Assembly (NCBI GenBank): GCA_037102815.1
Contig: BTPP01000002.1
Coordinates: 62,001 to 126,000 of the forward strand
Length of the DNA stretch: 64,000 nt
DNA from: Neurospora intermedia
Taxonomy: Eukaryota > Ascomycota > Sordariomycetes > Sordariales > Sordariaceae
Direction: 5' to 3'
The translations under genes and the position numbers were made by a program. The notes under the pieces were generated by a model, which was given only the letters and a program-made list of their open reading frames with translations, did not search any database and was not told the DNA's origin. Within the stretch, counting starts at the first letter, position 1, and every line of letters begins with the position of its first letter. Shown here piece by piece: positions 1 to 12,211 of this stretch.

Positions 1-2
1 AC

Positions 3-572
3 GAGAACCGCCTCTTTACCTTCGAGGAGATCCGGCATGCAAAACTACCCTACTTGGACGCCATCATCGAAGAGATGCTCCGCATCAACGCCGTTCCAGT
101 CACTCGCGAGGCCTTGACTGATACCACTATCCTGGGGTATCCCATCAAGAAGGGAACGCAAGTCTTCTTCATGTCAAACGGCCCCGGCTTTCTGTCACCA
201 TCGTTTCCCATTGACGAAGCTCGAAGGAGCGAAACTTCGCGCGCTTCCAAGATAAACGCCACATGGGATGAGACTCAGGACTTGGCAGCTTTTGTTCCGG
301 AACGGTGGCTGGTACGCAAAAGTGAAGGCAATGGTCTACTGGCAGATGATGTAGACTTTGACGGAGCTGCTGGCCCGCAACTCGTGTTTGGCTTGGGACC
401 GCGTACGTGCTGGGGGAGGAGGTTGGCGTACATGGAGATGCGGATCGTGATTGCCATGCTTGTTTGGAACTTCGAGCTGTTGAAGACCCCACCGGCACTG
501 TCATCTTATGCCGGACTTGAGGGCATTGCTCGTGTGCCACAGCAATGTTACGTGCGGCTTCGCAAGTTGTAA
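3..572 (+). CDS. Cytochrome P450, C-terminal part (5' end outside window)
   Basis: The reading frame is open from base 3 and ends with TAA at 570-572, giving about 189 residues of a P450 C-terminal half; the N-terminal part lies before the window. The K-helix ExxR motif is visible as EEMLR soon after the window start. The PERF-like element is PERW. The heme-binding loop FGLGPRTCWG carries the cysteine thiolate ligand. These are the diagnostic P450 elements, so the family call is firm. It is expected to be an ER-bound haem monooxygenase. Lying at the edge of the polyketide cluster and pointing toward the O-methyltransferase, it is a plausible tailoring oxidase, but the substrate is unknown. 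A poorly conserved insert of about 40 residues, rich in Ser and Arg, lies between the K-helix and PERW. Confidence 0.9.
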   Translation, partial: ENRLFTFEEIRHAKLPYLDAIIEEMLRINAVPVTREALTDTTILGYPIKKGTQVFFMSNGPGFLSPSFPIDEARRSETSRASKINATWDETQDLAAFVPERWLVRKSEGNGLLADDVDFDGAAGPQLVFGLGPRTCWGRRLAYMEMRIVIAMLVWNFELLKTPPALSSYAGLEGIARVPQQCYVRLRKL

Positions 573-797
573 GTGAACTCGTCAAGGGCGAGGGTGTACA
601 GCTGTCTCCTCATGTAACGTAATGTTGATGACGAAGATGAAGAATGAAACATCGGCTCCAATCCCCCTCCTTCCCTTTGTCGCAGTGTGAATAGATGAGC
701 CGTCATAGAAGTTCAAGACTCCCACTTTGCTTGGAGTGAATTACCATATTCGGTGCGATGTTGTAAGAACCCTGGCCCAACAGTGTTGCCAAGACAT

Positions 798-810
798 TGT
801 CGGCCGATGA
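798..810. promoter_or_regulatory. Candidate Zn2Cys6-type site (TGTCGGCCGATGA)
   Basis: The core TCGGCCGA is a perfect palindrome made of two inverted CGG triplets without spacer, the kind of element bound by fungal Zn2Cys6 dimers. The identical 13-mer recurs at 2835-2847 in the promoter between the methyltransferase and the PKS. Function is inferred. Confidence 0.35.
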
Positions 811-1057
811 AATCGGATAGGACGGTCCAAGACCACAGAGCATTACTAAGTCCCTGTAAGTGGACTCTCCCTTCAGCCCTCAGACTCCAGACTCCAGCTA
901 CAAGCTACTTTGTACCTATGCACATCCGATCGAACCACAACTTGAAGCTTTCTGTAACTGGCTAGAGGTAGGTAGCAATGCGGGCCCTGTTTGACCAAAA
1001 ACATTGTTTGCGCTTGTCTTTTACAAGTGAACAAAGAGAGACGTAGAATTGCTTATT

Positions 1058-1092
1058 GGGCAAAGAAGGGCAAAGAAGGGCAAAGAAGGGCA
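1058..1092. repeat. 10-bp minisatellite, about 3.5 units
   Basis: Three perfect copies of CAAAGAAGGG with a partial unit at each side. Confidence 0.9.
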
Positions 1093-1170
1093 TAAACGCA
1101 GCCTGGAAGTAGATTAACTTGTCCCTGTGGAATACGCACATCATCCACCTCGATATCGTTCAAGGCACAT

Positions 1171-2522
1171 CTATCTTCTCAGATAAACCTCCAGCAGACC
1201 CAACGGTCCATCGTCAAAGACATTCTTGATCTCATATCTCTCGTCCGCCTGCTTCAAAAGCTGCTCGAACTCGGCCTTCGTGCGTTGCTTAGCGCCACAG
1301 TTGACCAACATGACCATATCGACCTGGCGCACATTGCGCTCCTGATGACGTGGCCAGGCTCCAGGTTCGGGGATGATGATGTCGTTGATCAAGAGCGGAG
1401 TTTCGGGGCTCGAGTTTTCCAGACCGGGGACAAAGGCCTTGAAGATGGTGACCACGTCCTTGTCGGCCCAGTTGTGAGTGCACTGGCGGATTAGAAAAGC
1501 GGCGGCGTTCTTGACAGGCTGAGGATCGAAGAAGCTATGATGCATGTATTGCACTCGGGGGGCGAGGTCTTGGGTCAGAGATTCTTTGCCTTCAGCGAGC
1601 ATGTCGGCATTGGAGTCCTGCACGATGAAGTCCAAAGCGGGGTAGATCTGTTTCCGTTGTCAGAACGAGTCATGAGTCAAGAGAAAACAGAGAAACAAAG
1701 ACGTACCTGAGCCAAGCTCTTGGAAATGTGACCATTGCCACCGCCAACATCAACGACGGTCCCCTTGAGAGCAGACCAGTTGAACCCGTCCTTGAGCAGG
1801 AAGTCAAGGTGACTATCCATCTTCCTCAGGCCGGCCATAGCTTTGGCGAACCGTCGAGCCTTCTCCGGATCTTTTTGGTAGAACTCAAAGATGCCAACGC
1901 CATGTCGGGTGACAAAGGGGTTGAGGTTTTGGTGCGCCTCGTAAGGGTTTGCCTTGAGACTCACATTGCAGTCGGCAGCCGCCTTGAGCATCTCATCGAG
2001 AGAGTAGTGGACGACGGCCCGGAGCTGCTCATCCTGCTGAATCACGAGGGAGGAAGGGCTGTGAGAAACCCTCCTAGGCTGCAACTCTTCAAAGATCCTG
2101 TAGGTCCTGAGCTGTCTGATGATACGGCTGGTACGGTCTACATCAAGGCCTGCCTTGTTGGCGAGATCCTCAACTGCAATATCACCATGAGCCGGTACGT
2201 GCTGGAAGAAGTCGAAGTCGAGAGCGACCTGAAGGGCACCCAGATCGTAGCCGGTACAGCAGAAGGCCCTGAGCCACTTTCTGGGACCGTCGATGAGGAG
2301 CTGCAGATCTTCCAAGTTTGCCTTGAGAGACGCGTGGAGGCGACGATAGTCAGGGTGGTCGTGAGGGGGATCTTGGGATTCAAGGGAAAAGGATGGTTCG
2401 GGAAGTTTGTTGACCTGAAGATACTTGGTGATATCCTGGGCGGCGGAAAGTATGCTCTGCGCCAAGCCCAGAATGGAGGGCGAGGACGAGTCGTTCACGC
2501 CGGTCGTCGAAAGGCTGCCCAT
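1171..2522 (-). CDS. SAM-dependent O-methyltransferase (fungal COMT-like family)
   Basis: Two exons, complement(1171..1647, 1707..2522), give 430 aa. The 59-bp intron has a GTACGT donor and CAG acceptor and joins in frame (..SLAQ|IYPALDF..). ATG at 2522 is the first real ATG in the frame. An N-terminal helical dimerisation region (about 70-200) precedes the SAM-binding motif VDVGGGNGH (257-265), then YPALDFIVQD. The likely catalytic base is His330 in THNWADKD, matching the HDW-D motif of this family. It resembles fungal O-methyltransferases acting on phenols or hydroxylated polyketides. Divergently transcribed from the PKS across a 744-bp promoter, it probably methylates the polyketide product. 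The family is secure; substrate and position are unknown. Confidence 0.92.
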
Positions 2523-2834
2523 CTTGGATGCTTGGTGGAAGTGTTGTCTGAGAAGAAGCAATAGCTTGAAGTGACTTGAAGTAATGAAGACTGAAATGAA
2601 TCAGCTACCAAGATATGATGAAAGAAATGACACCGGAAGGTCAGGTATTTCAGAGTCAGATTAAAGTAGTTGCTGCACAAACCACACACCTTTGTAGATC
2701 GCCAACCAATCGGCGATGTGAGATCCCAGGCTGGCGAGCCTTTAGTGCTGACGGCCATGGGTATGTTCGGCGGGGATGGGTAACATTCTCACGGCCCGCC
2801 GTACTTGTGGTGCCCGCATGTAAGCACCATCCTA

Positions 2835-2847
2835 TGTCGGCCGATGA
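2835..2847. promoter_or_regulatory. Candidate regulator site (TGTCGGCCGATGA), second copy
   Basis: Identical in all 13 positions to 798-810, and located in the shared OMT/PKS promoter. Inferred Zn2Cys6 operator. Confidence 0.4.
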
Positions 2848-2884
2848 GCTGCATCGTTATCCAACATGGGCTGCGATTCTTGGC

Positions 2885-2896
2885 CTTCGGCCGAAG
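2885..2896. promoter_or_regulatory. Candidate regulator site, 12-bp perfect palindrome CTTCGGCCGAAG
   Basis: A perfect 12-bp inverted repeat around CGGCCG, 38 bp from the previous site. The related perfect palindrome TTTCGGCCGAAA lies at 14860-14871. Confidence 0.4.
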
Positions 2897-3266
2897 ATTT
2901 GGGAAAAGGAGGACTTCGCACCGGAGCCGCAATGCAGATCCCGATACCACTGCGTACTATCAGATGCAACGGAAACACGGAGTCCGGATTGGTGACATTA
3001 ACCGCACTCGGCGGTGCTATACGGCTGACAAGGCCTTGGAAGAACGAACTGGAAAGTGTGAACAATGAGCATAAATGAAGAGAACCGGACTCAACTGAAC
3101 ATAGAAAGGAAGAGAGAGGATCAAGGACGGAACCAGCCACTGCCCCCTTCATGTCATAAGATAAACGGCAGGCAACTTACTTTCAACAACCCACAGTCCA
3201 CACGCTTTTCCATTCAACATTCTGCACACTTGACCGTGTCAGAGATCACCATCAAGTACGATAGCG

Positions 3267-6200
3267 ATGTCTTCCACCCTCAAGCACGACCCTCATGAGC
3301 CGGTGGCCATTGTGGGCATGGGTAAGTCGTCTTCACCTCACAACTGCCTACAGAAACTACCAGTACTGACGTAAGAGCAGCATGCCGATGGCCAGGCGGT
3401 GTTCACGACCCCTCTCAATTCTGGGAGTTTCTCCGGAACAAAGTTAACGGCTGGAAGGAGTTTGATGACCCGCGGTTCTCTTCAACCGGGTTCCACCATC
3501 CCAACTCAGACCGGCCGGGTTCCATGTCCATGAAGGGCGCATTTCTTGCCGAGCAAGATGCTCGTCTTTTTGACCACACCTTCTTCGGCATGACCGGTCT
3601 GGAAGTCGAGACCATGGACCCTTCGCAACGCAAGTTGCTTGAAGTGGCCTACGAAGCCATCGAGAATGCCGGAGAAACGTGGGAGAGCGTTTCGGGGACC
3701 CGGACGGGGGTCTTTGTAGGCAACTTCTGCCTTGACCACTGGATGATTCAATCGCGGGATTGGGACAACCCAAGGCCGTATGCCTTTACTGGCGCCGGCA
3801 CCAGCATTCTTGCCAACCGCATCAGCTACATCTTCAATCTCCAAGGGCCAAGGTGCGTAGCTTCTGCATGTCTCGGGTATAGGAAAATTGACATGGCATG
3901 TACTGACATCTGATGACAGCCTCACGGTGGACACCGCCTGCTCGTCCTCGATGTACGCCCTCCACCTCGCAGTCAACGCCATCCGCGCCGGGGACTGTGA
4001 TTCGGCCATCGTCGCCTCGGCCAACTGGATCGCCGATCCCGGGGTGCAAATTGCCCTGGACAAGCTCGGCGCGCTCTCCGCATCTGCGCGCTGCCACACC
4101 TTCGACGCTCGGGCAGAGGGCTACGCCCGTGGCGAAGGTTTTGGCGCCATTTATCTCAAGAGACCTTCCCTCGCTATTGCCGATATGTCACCCATCCGCG
4201 CAATGATCCGAGGAACAGCCATCAACTCCAACGGACGAACCGGTGGTATCACGAGGCCTAGTGCCAACGGACAAGAGACGGTTATCCGGGAAGCATACCG
4301 CAACGCCGGCAATCTGCCGTTCCGCGACACCAGCTACTTTGAATGCCATGGAACAGGCACGTATGTTGGGGACCCAATCGAAGTAGCCGCACTGGGAAGA
4401 GTCTTTGCTCCAGAACGGTCTAGCGACGATCCGCTACTTATCGGTTCCGTGAAAAGTAACGTGGGACACGGGGAAGGTGCCAGCGCTTTGGCATCCATTA
4501 TGAAGGTTGTTCTTGCTCTAGAGCACGGTGCAATCCCACCCATCTACGATCTTCAAACCCGGAACCCCAACATCGACTTCGAGGGTGCCAAGGTTCAGCC
4601 AGTGACCGAGGTCACGCCGTGGCCCAAGGATCGCCTGCAGAGAGCAAGCATCAACTCGTTCGGCTATGGTGGTGCCAACGGTCATTGCATCATCGACCAT
4701 GTCAACATCGTGCTGCCGGATTATGTTGCGCCTGGGATCTACAAGCGCAGCACCAGAGATACAACAAACGGTGTGAATGGCCCTATGAACGGGCGCAACG
4801 GTTTGCCTTCGCATCGTCCCATCATTCAGAGGCCAAAGATGACCGCCTCGCCGAATGCCAACACACGACCACTTGTCCTCCTCCCCCTCTCTGCTCACAA
4901 CGAAAACTCTCTCGAGCTGAACCTCAAAGCGTTGTCTCAAGTTGTCGACAAGTTACCGTTGGCAGACGTCGCATACACCTTGGGTGCCAGACGGTCCAAA
5001 TTTGCCCAGCGATCCTTCTGCATCGTAGAGAAAAACAAGGTTGTTGAGGGCTTCGCGGCCAAGAGCAGGGTGGTAAGAGCACCATTGCAACCCACCAACC
5101 TTGGCTTCATTTTCACCGGCCAAGGCGCTCAGTGGCATGCCATGGGTGCCCAGCTGTTTGAGTATCGAGTGTTCTCCACAGCGATCCGGTACCTGGATCA
5201 TGTCCTCAGCTCGCTGCCCAATGGTCCGGACTGGTCACTAGAGAAAATCCTGTCCGGAGACTGCGATGCTGCCCTCATCCAGAGAGCCGAGATTTCTCAG
5301 GCTGTTTGCACTGCTGTACAAGTTGGCCTGGTTGATCTGCTTGCCTCGTGGTCCGTGAGACCTCACGGTGTTGCTGGACACTCCTCCGGTGAGATGGCTG
5401 CGGCGTACGCTGCTGGTCGTATCACAGCTGCCGAAGCTATCGTAGCGGCTTACTTCCGCGGTCAGGCGGTATCACGGAACAGACAGACCGGTGCGATGCT
5501 GGCTGTCGGCCTGGGCGCTGAAGCGGTAGCCAAGTATCTCTCTGGCCTGGAGGATCAGGTCAAGGTAGCAGCAATCAACTCGCCAGGAAGCGTCACGTTG
5601 TCCGGCGATCCAGCAGCCATTGATAATATCTCAAAGGTCTTGGCCGCCGACAGCATCTTCAATCGAAAACTCCAGACGGGCGGCAATGCTTACCATTCAC
5701 ACCACATGCTTCCCATTGGGCGCGACTACATCGAGATGCTGAGCCAGAGCCTTCAACACATCCAGAAGCTCGGCCTTGCCTCACCAGAGCAGCGGTATCC
5801 CAAGGCATTGTGGGTTTCGTCTGTCAAACCCAACAAAGACACAACTGAGTTGTTTGACGATCCATCCGCTTACTGGAGGGCCAATCTCGAGTCACCTGTG
5901 CAGTTCTCGGAGGCTGTTGCAAGCTTGGTACGCAACGAGAATGTTACCATCCACGCTTTGGTAGAGATTGGACCCCACCCTGCGCTGAAGAGCCCGGTGG
6001 AGCAGATTGTCAAGGCCGCTGGCAAAGCTGTGGCGTATGCCTCCACGCTCAAGAGGCAGGTGGACGCCCGGCTATCCATGTTGCAACTTGCCGGAACGCT
6101 GTTCACTTTAAACACACCCATCGACCTTGCCGCCGTAAATGCTGTTGATGGGGAAGCAGGACACAGCGAAGGCCTAGAACACGGCAGCACCTGTCTCGAA

Positions 6201-9200
6201 CTGCCACCCTACCAGTACACTTATAACGGCCTGAACTATCATGAGAGCCGGGCCAGCAAGGAGTACCGGTACCGGTCGGTGTTGAGACATGACCTTCTTG
6301 GCTCGAAGGTCGTCGGCAATGCAAAGTTGCGACCCCAATGGCGGAACATTCTCCGGATGAAGGACGTCCCATGGTTAGGCGATCACCGCCTTGTGCCAGG
6401 TAAGCATTCCCTTCTTTCAAGCAGCGAGTATTGCTCCGATGTAGCTGACATTTGCCTCTTGTATAGATGCCGTCCTGCCGGGTGCCGCGTACATCGCTAT
6501 GGCGGTAGAAGCTGCGTCACGCATCTACGATGAGTTCCCCAAGCCGTTCGACGTCAAGGGCTTCTCTCTACGTGACGTCGTCATCAAGAAGAGCCTTGTA
6601 ATCCCAGAAGACGACTACGGCGTTGAGATACTCACGAGCATGGAGCTTGTCGACCTTGCCACAGCGCAATCACCTGCATGGGCTACCTTTTCCATCAGCT
6701 CAGTTGGCCGCGAAACCAATGAGTGGACGGAGCACTGCACAGGGCGAGTCAAGGTGGTGATCCGCGAGACAGGAAATGAGATTGGCGTCGAACACGGTCG
6801 AGTTGCCGCTCCGTATGCACCAAGGGCCGTAGACGTCAAGGCTTGGTATAAGAAGTTTTTGGACATTGGCCTCGGCTACGGTCCGGTGTTCCAGCCTCTG
6901 TCGGACATCCGCGTTGATGCGGCGTCAAACTTGGCCGTGGCGACCGTTCGTCTGCAGCCCGGAATTGGTGTCATGAAGGGTGGCGAGTCCCGGTACGCCG
7001 TACACCCGGCCTCCCTGGACGGTGCCATTCAGCTGGGCTTGGTTGCGTGCCACGGAGGGCGGCCGAGCGAGGCTACCACTGCCTTTGTACCGGTACAATT
7101 CTCCAGTCTGTACATCGACAGCAGCCTAGCCCATGGCGGCGAGACATGTGCCATTGTGGCTCGTGGGCAGCGGCGCGGTATCCGGAGTGCTCATCTTGAT
7201 CTGCAGTTCCTGGGTGCAGATGGAAAGCTTCTGCTTGACGTCGACTCCCTCCGATGCGTTAGCTTCTCCAGTGAGGCCAAGCCGGCGGATAGGGCATTCA
7301 GCAGCCCCTACACTCGCCTAGTGTGGAAGCCGGACATCCGTAAGCTCAGCAACAGCCAAGCTCGCCGGATATACCCCCCACCAACCGAAAATGTTGACAA
7401 GGCACCGCTATGGGGGATCACGAACAAGGTAGCCCATCTTGTCGTGTACAGCTTGTATGAGACTTTCGGGCGACAGGCTGATCGGCCCCAGCCTTCGGGT
7501 GAGGTCGGCCACTTCTTTGACTGGATCATCAGAAAGGGTGAAAGCGATCATTCTGAGATGATGGAAGAGGCAAGAGAGCTGGCAGCCAAGGGTGCTCTGC
7601 TTCAGCAGATCGAAGAACTTGTCGCCCAGGCACCTGACATTATGGAAGTCAAGATCGCAAAGCTTCTGCACGACAATGCGGCCGACATTCTGTATGAACG
7701 AAAAACGGGGATGGAAGTCATCATCGGAGAGAACCTTCTGACACCACTTTATCAGGAAGGCCTCCTGATGACAGGCATCTATCCACAGCTCTCCATTGTC
7801 CTAGCTGGCCTTGCCCACGCCAATCCAAACCTCCGGGTTCTCGAGATTGGAGGCGGTACTGGTGGCGCGACGCGGATCGCCATGAAGGCTTTTAACGGCC
7901 CCAACGGCATCAAGGCCTACCGGGATTACACCTTCACAGACATCTCGCCAGGCTTCCTGTCGGCGGCCAAGGAATCCATGGCCGATTTGAGGGACATGAA
8001 CTTCTCCGTCTTTGACATTGAAGAGGACCCCGTGGCACAGGGATACGAGGAGCAGACGTATGATCTGATTATTGCGTGCCAAGTCCTTCATGCCACCTCG
8101 AACATGACCAAGACGCTGTCAAGATGCCGCAGGCTCCTTAAGCCAGGTGGTCGACTTGTTCTGGTTGAGACAACAGAGAACTTCATCGTGCCAGGCGTTG
8201 TTGTGGGCACCTTCACGGGATACTGGGCCGGCATTCCAGATGGACGTGTGGATGCTCCTTTCCAGAGCCTGAAGGACTGGGACCGTTCCCTGAGAGAAGC
8301 AGGCTTCGCAGGGCTGGACCTGGTACTTGATGACTTCCCGGAACCCCATAATACCACCTCGGTTATTCTTGCCAAGGTTCCTGAGCAAGAGCCTGAACCG
8401 TTGCCGGCAGCCCAGTCCGCAACGACTGTCCATGTGGTGCATGGTGGCAGCAACGGAACACCAGCTCTGGTAGATCATATATGTCAAGAACTGCAACAGC
8501 GGGGTACCAGTGTTCAGGTTCTCACGTTCAACGACGTCATGAAGGAGCTTTCTCCCGGATCGCGCGTGGTCGCATTGCTGGACGAGAGGCACCTGCTGAT
8601 CAATGCCAACGAGGAGAATCTGGCTACCATGCAATACCTGGCACGCAGTGCAACGAGTTTGGTCGCTCTGACAAGTTGCGGTGCCATCAAGGGACGGGCT
8701 GCCGAGGGTGCCTTGATCTCAGGCCTGCTTCGCGTGCTCCAAACTGAGAACCCCTCCAGCCAGTACATGTCCATCGATATCGACGTGGAAAACTTTGAAG
8801 TTGAAGATGCTGCTGAAGCAAACGAGCTCGCTCGCAGCATCGTGGACGGCGAGAGTGACCTGTTTCGTCAAGCCAGCGGGTCGGCTCCAGTATTCGGGGA
8901 TGGGGAGAGCAACGGTGGCGACCCCGCTGACCGCGAGTTCACATGGCAGAACGGTTGCCTGTGGGTTAGCCGTCACGTCCCAGACGCTGGATTCCACTCC
9001 CAGCACGGCTTGGAGACAAGGAGCATGAAGCCGGAACTACGTCAGATCGGCAGCCCCAGTCAGACAGGCGGAGTACGTGCTGCTTTCGAGACGCCCGGTG
9101 TGCTAAACTCATTGTACTTCATTCCCTACAAAGACCTCCTGCAGCCGTTGCCGGCCGACTTCATCGATGTGGCTGTTGATGCTGTGGGCGTAAATTCAAG

Positions 9201-11346
9201 AGATTTGGAGCACTGGGCTGGCCGCGTGGATGGGGATTACCTGACTTCCGAATATGCGGGTGTGGTCACCGCCGTAGGCAGCCGAGTCCATGACATCCAA
9301 GTTGGCGATCGCATCTATGGAGTGGGCAAGGGTCAGTTTGGCAATGTCACCCGTGTGCCTGCTGCCTTCGCAACGAAGCTTCAGCCCGACGATGACATGA
9401 TCCGGATGGCCTCGATGCCGCTCGCATACACCACCGCCGTCTACGCCTTGGACCACGTCGCTCACGTCCGTGAGGGACAGTCGATCCTGGTACAGTCGGG
9501 CGCCAGGGACCTTGGCCTGGCAGCCATCACTCTTGCGAAGGCAAAGCGGTTACAGGTGTTTGCAACAGTCGAGACAGCCGAGCAAGCCAAGTTCCTGGTT
9601 GAGGAGCTAGGCCTACCCGCCTCGCATGTCATCTCTGTCCTCGACTCAAAGCAGCTCCAACGCGCAGCTCAAGAAACGCGCAAGGGAAAGTTCGAGGTTG
9701 TCATGGCGACTGCCGCTCGCGGGGAGCTCCTGTCTTTGTTCCTGCAGGTCCTGGCACCGCTTGGGTGCCTTGTCGATATCGGCGGGGTGGATGGGCAAAC
9801 GACGCCAGTAGTCGGTCAGATGTCACTTCCACACAATGCCACCTATGCCTCTATCGACCCGTTCGCCGTTTTCGATTCGGATCCACTGCTTGGGGCCGAG
9901 CTCATGCAATCCGTCGACGATTACTACCGGCAAGGAGTGATTGGACCGATTCCAAGAATAAAGGCGGCAGATGTCGGACAATTGTCGTCGGCACTTGGCG
10001 ATTTTGGCACAATGTCTGGAAAGCTAGTGGTCAGCTTCAAGAACCCGGAAAGTTTGGTTCGGATGGCACCATTCGCACCCACCGTCAAATTCGACCCCGA
10101 AGCGAGCTATGTGGTGACGGGAGGCTTGGGGGGCTTGGGACAATCTTTGGTCCGGTGGATGGTCGGAAGGGGCGCAAGGCACCTCGCACTTTTGTCGAGG
10201 CGTACTGCCTCCAGCGTTCCAGGTGTCCAGGAGCTGGTCAATGGGCTCGCCGAGCGAGGTGTTGAGATTCACTGCTTTGCCTGCGATGTCAGCAAGGAAG
10301 ACGAGGTGACCAGCGCGATCAAGGCAATCTCGGCTGTTCGTCCTATCAAGGGCATCGTGCATGCGGCAGTCTCGTATAGGGATCTGACCTTTGACAAGCT
10401 GTCACCCGAGAGATGGAACGAAGGGTTGTCTGCCAAGGTGGCAGGCACCAAGAACCTGCACAAAGCGACTCTGTCGATGCCTCTCGACTTCTTTGTCATG
10501 ACCACTTCTGCCTTGTCGGTGTATGGTTTCGCGACCCAAAGTGCATACACGGCTGCCAACAACTTCCAGGATGCCTTTGCACGATACCGCCGACAGCTTG
10601 GCTTGCCCGCTTCCACCGTGTCGTTTAGCCTGATCAAGGACGTGACGGATGTTGGCAGCAACGGGATTACCGTCGACATGTTTGAACGCAACAAGGCACT
10701 GACCCTGGATGAGTCTCAGTTCCTGGCGCTCCTCGAGCCGGCATTCTTGAACAACCGAACGGTGACGGAGGAGACTAGTGCTGGGCAATGGTCAGGTCAG
10801 GACGATGATGGGCTTTCTGTCGCAAACTTGCACACGTACTTGGATCCCAGAGCAATGGCGGCGAAAAGACGTGAAGAGATGGCCAACGAGGCATCGTCGT
10901 CATCTTCCACAGTGCCACCACGGTGGTACAGTGACGGCCGCGTATCTTTGATGGTGCGCGCCTTTGCGGACGCACAGCGACACTCAGGAAGGTCACAAGA
11001 CGCAGCCGATGAGGGCTCCAACAAGAATACGATTGCTCATCTCCGGGCGGAGCTGGAAGCTGCAGTGCGCGAGGGAGAGGCTGGGCGAGGACGGACGGTG
11101 GCGCTGGTACAGGATGCCATCACCAAGGTGGTGGCCGAGATGCTGTTCGTCGACGTGGAGAGCATTGACCCGGCCAAGTCGGTGGCAGAGCTGGGTGTCG
11201 ACAGCTTGATTGCGGCCGAGTTGCGCAACTGGTTCATCCAAGCTCTGGGGACCAGCATCAGCATGTTGGATCTGCTGGACCCCAGCGTGAGCATCAGCAC
11301 CCGCGCTTCCACCATTGTGGACAAGGCCCTGTCTGTGACTGCTTAA
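3267..11346 (+). CDS. Highly reducing iterative type I polyketide synthase (KS-AT-DH-cMT-ER-KR-ACP)
   Basis: Four exons (3267..3321, 3381..3852, 3920..6399, 6467..11346) join in frame to 2628 aa; introns are 59, 67 and 67 bp. Domains by residue: KS about 10-435 with nucleophile C183 (VDTACSSS) and the HGTGT and NVGHGE histidine motifs; AT about 570-895 with GHSSG (S664); DH about 980-1280 with H998 and a second DGAIQ motif; C-methyltransferase about 1405-1635 with LEIGGGTGG; pseudo-KR linker about 1640-1885; ER about 1887-2205; KR about 2215-2415 with GGLGGLG and a Tyr in SAYTAANNF; ACP about 2545-2625 with GVDSL (S2582). No thioesterase, reductase or transferase follows the ACP, so release needs another enzyme. 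Two motifs are atypical: the DH HxxxGxxxxP motif has Pro for Gly, and the ER nucleotide loop reads SGARDLG instead of an AAGGVG-like sequence. The product is predicted to be a reduced, alpha-methylated polyketide chain; its identity is unknown. Confidence 0.95.
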
Positions 11347-12211
11347 GGGGGGGCACTTGGAAACAGAGGAGTTGGGCGTTGGGAGTTTCACAATTTGGGA
11401 ACAGCTCGAGGTTTCGGTGGATCTTGTGTAGTATGTAGAGGTAGCCGTATCTCCTTAAGCGTGTTTTGCGCCATTTTTTTCCCGGCCCAGAAAAACGTTA
11501 GAGTACCCAAGGTCTTGACAGCTAGTCACCATTTTAGGGGGTTTGTAGCGTCCTTCTAGATACACAGAAAGTAGCCTGAAGTAGCCAAAGGGTTGCATTT
11601 TGGCTTTTGCAAAACATCATTGGCTACAGACCCCTGTCGGGAAAAGAATGGCGCAAAACACGTTTAAAGAGATAGCTTCGTTATGTTTTGATCATCATGT
11701 CAATTTGGATGCTTCCATTTCCACTTGGCTTGGGAAACGTGAACCTGCCGCTCCGGTGTGCCTTGGTAGTCGATCCCAGAAAGACACAGGTAGGAAGAGA
11801 TCAGAAAAGAAAAGGATCCTTGGCATGTTGTAGATGGCTTCAATGGTAGACAAAGGTATCAAGACGGGTGAGGGTGGTGATGCTATTCCCACGCAGTCAT
11901 CAGTCCACAGGGCAATATGGATGTGGGACGGGAACTGGGAAAATATGATGTCTTTCTGTGGAGAATCCACAATCAGGTGCGGGGTGGCACAGGCCACATC
12001 CATGCAAGCATCTCATCTGGGTCACGTGCTCATCATTCCCATTGCCTGCCGTCAAGCGACCTGGACTTTTCTCTTTCAGCCCACTGCAGCCACTTCGATC
12101 AATCGGCGTGTTTCCTCACCTCGCACTTACAAGTATAGAGAGGGTGGCTAACGCAGTTGGAATAGACCAGTTAGTGCAAGGCGGCCGAATACGTAGAAAC
12201 CCGCTCAAATA
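11347..12211. other. Convergent spacer between PKS and acyltransferase
   Basis: No coding region seen. A copy of GTAGAGGTA lies at 11435-11443. Short T-rich stretches after the PKS stop may carry its poly(A) signal. Confidence 0.5.

Larger units (their letters stand above)
573..1170. other. Intergenic spacer between P450 and O-methyltransferase (convergent 3' ends)
   Basis: No coding region seen. It holds a CGGCCG palindrome at 798-810 and a three-unit 10-bp tandem repeat at 1058-1092. Confidence 0.6.
2523..3266. other. Divergent promoter between O-methyltransferase and PKS
   Basis: No coding region seen in 744 bp. Two CGGCCG-centred palindromes at 2835-2847 and 2885-2896 sit near its middle and could serve both genes. 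Confidence 0.6.

Noticed and set aside
1728-2564. 278-codon open frame opposite the O-methyltransferase
   Set aside because: The opposite strand carries the SAM motif and catalytic His in a spliced frame, so this one is a shadow.
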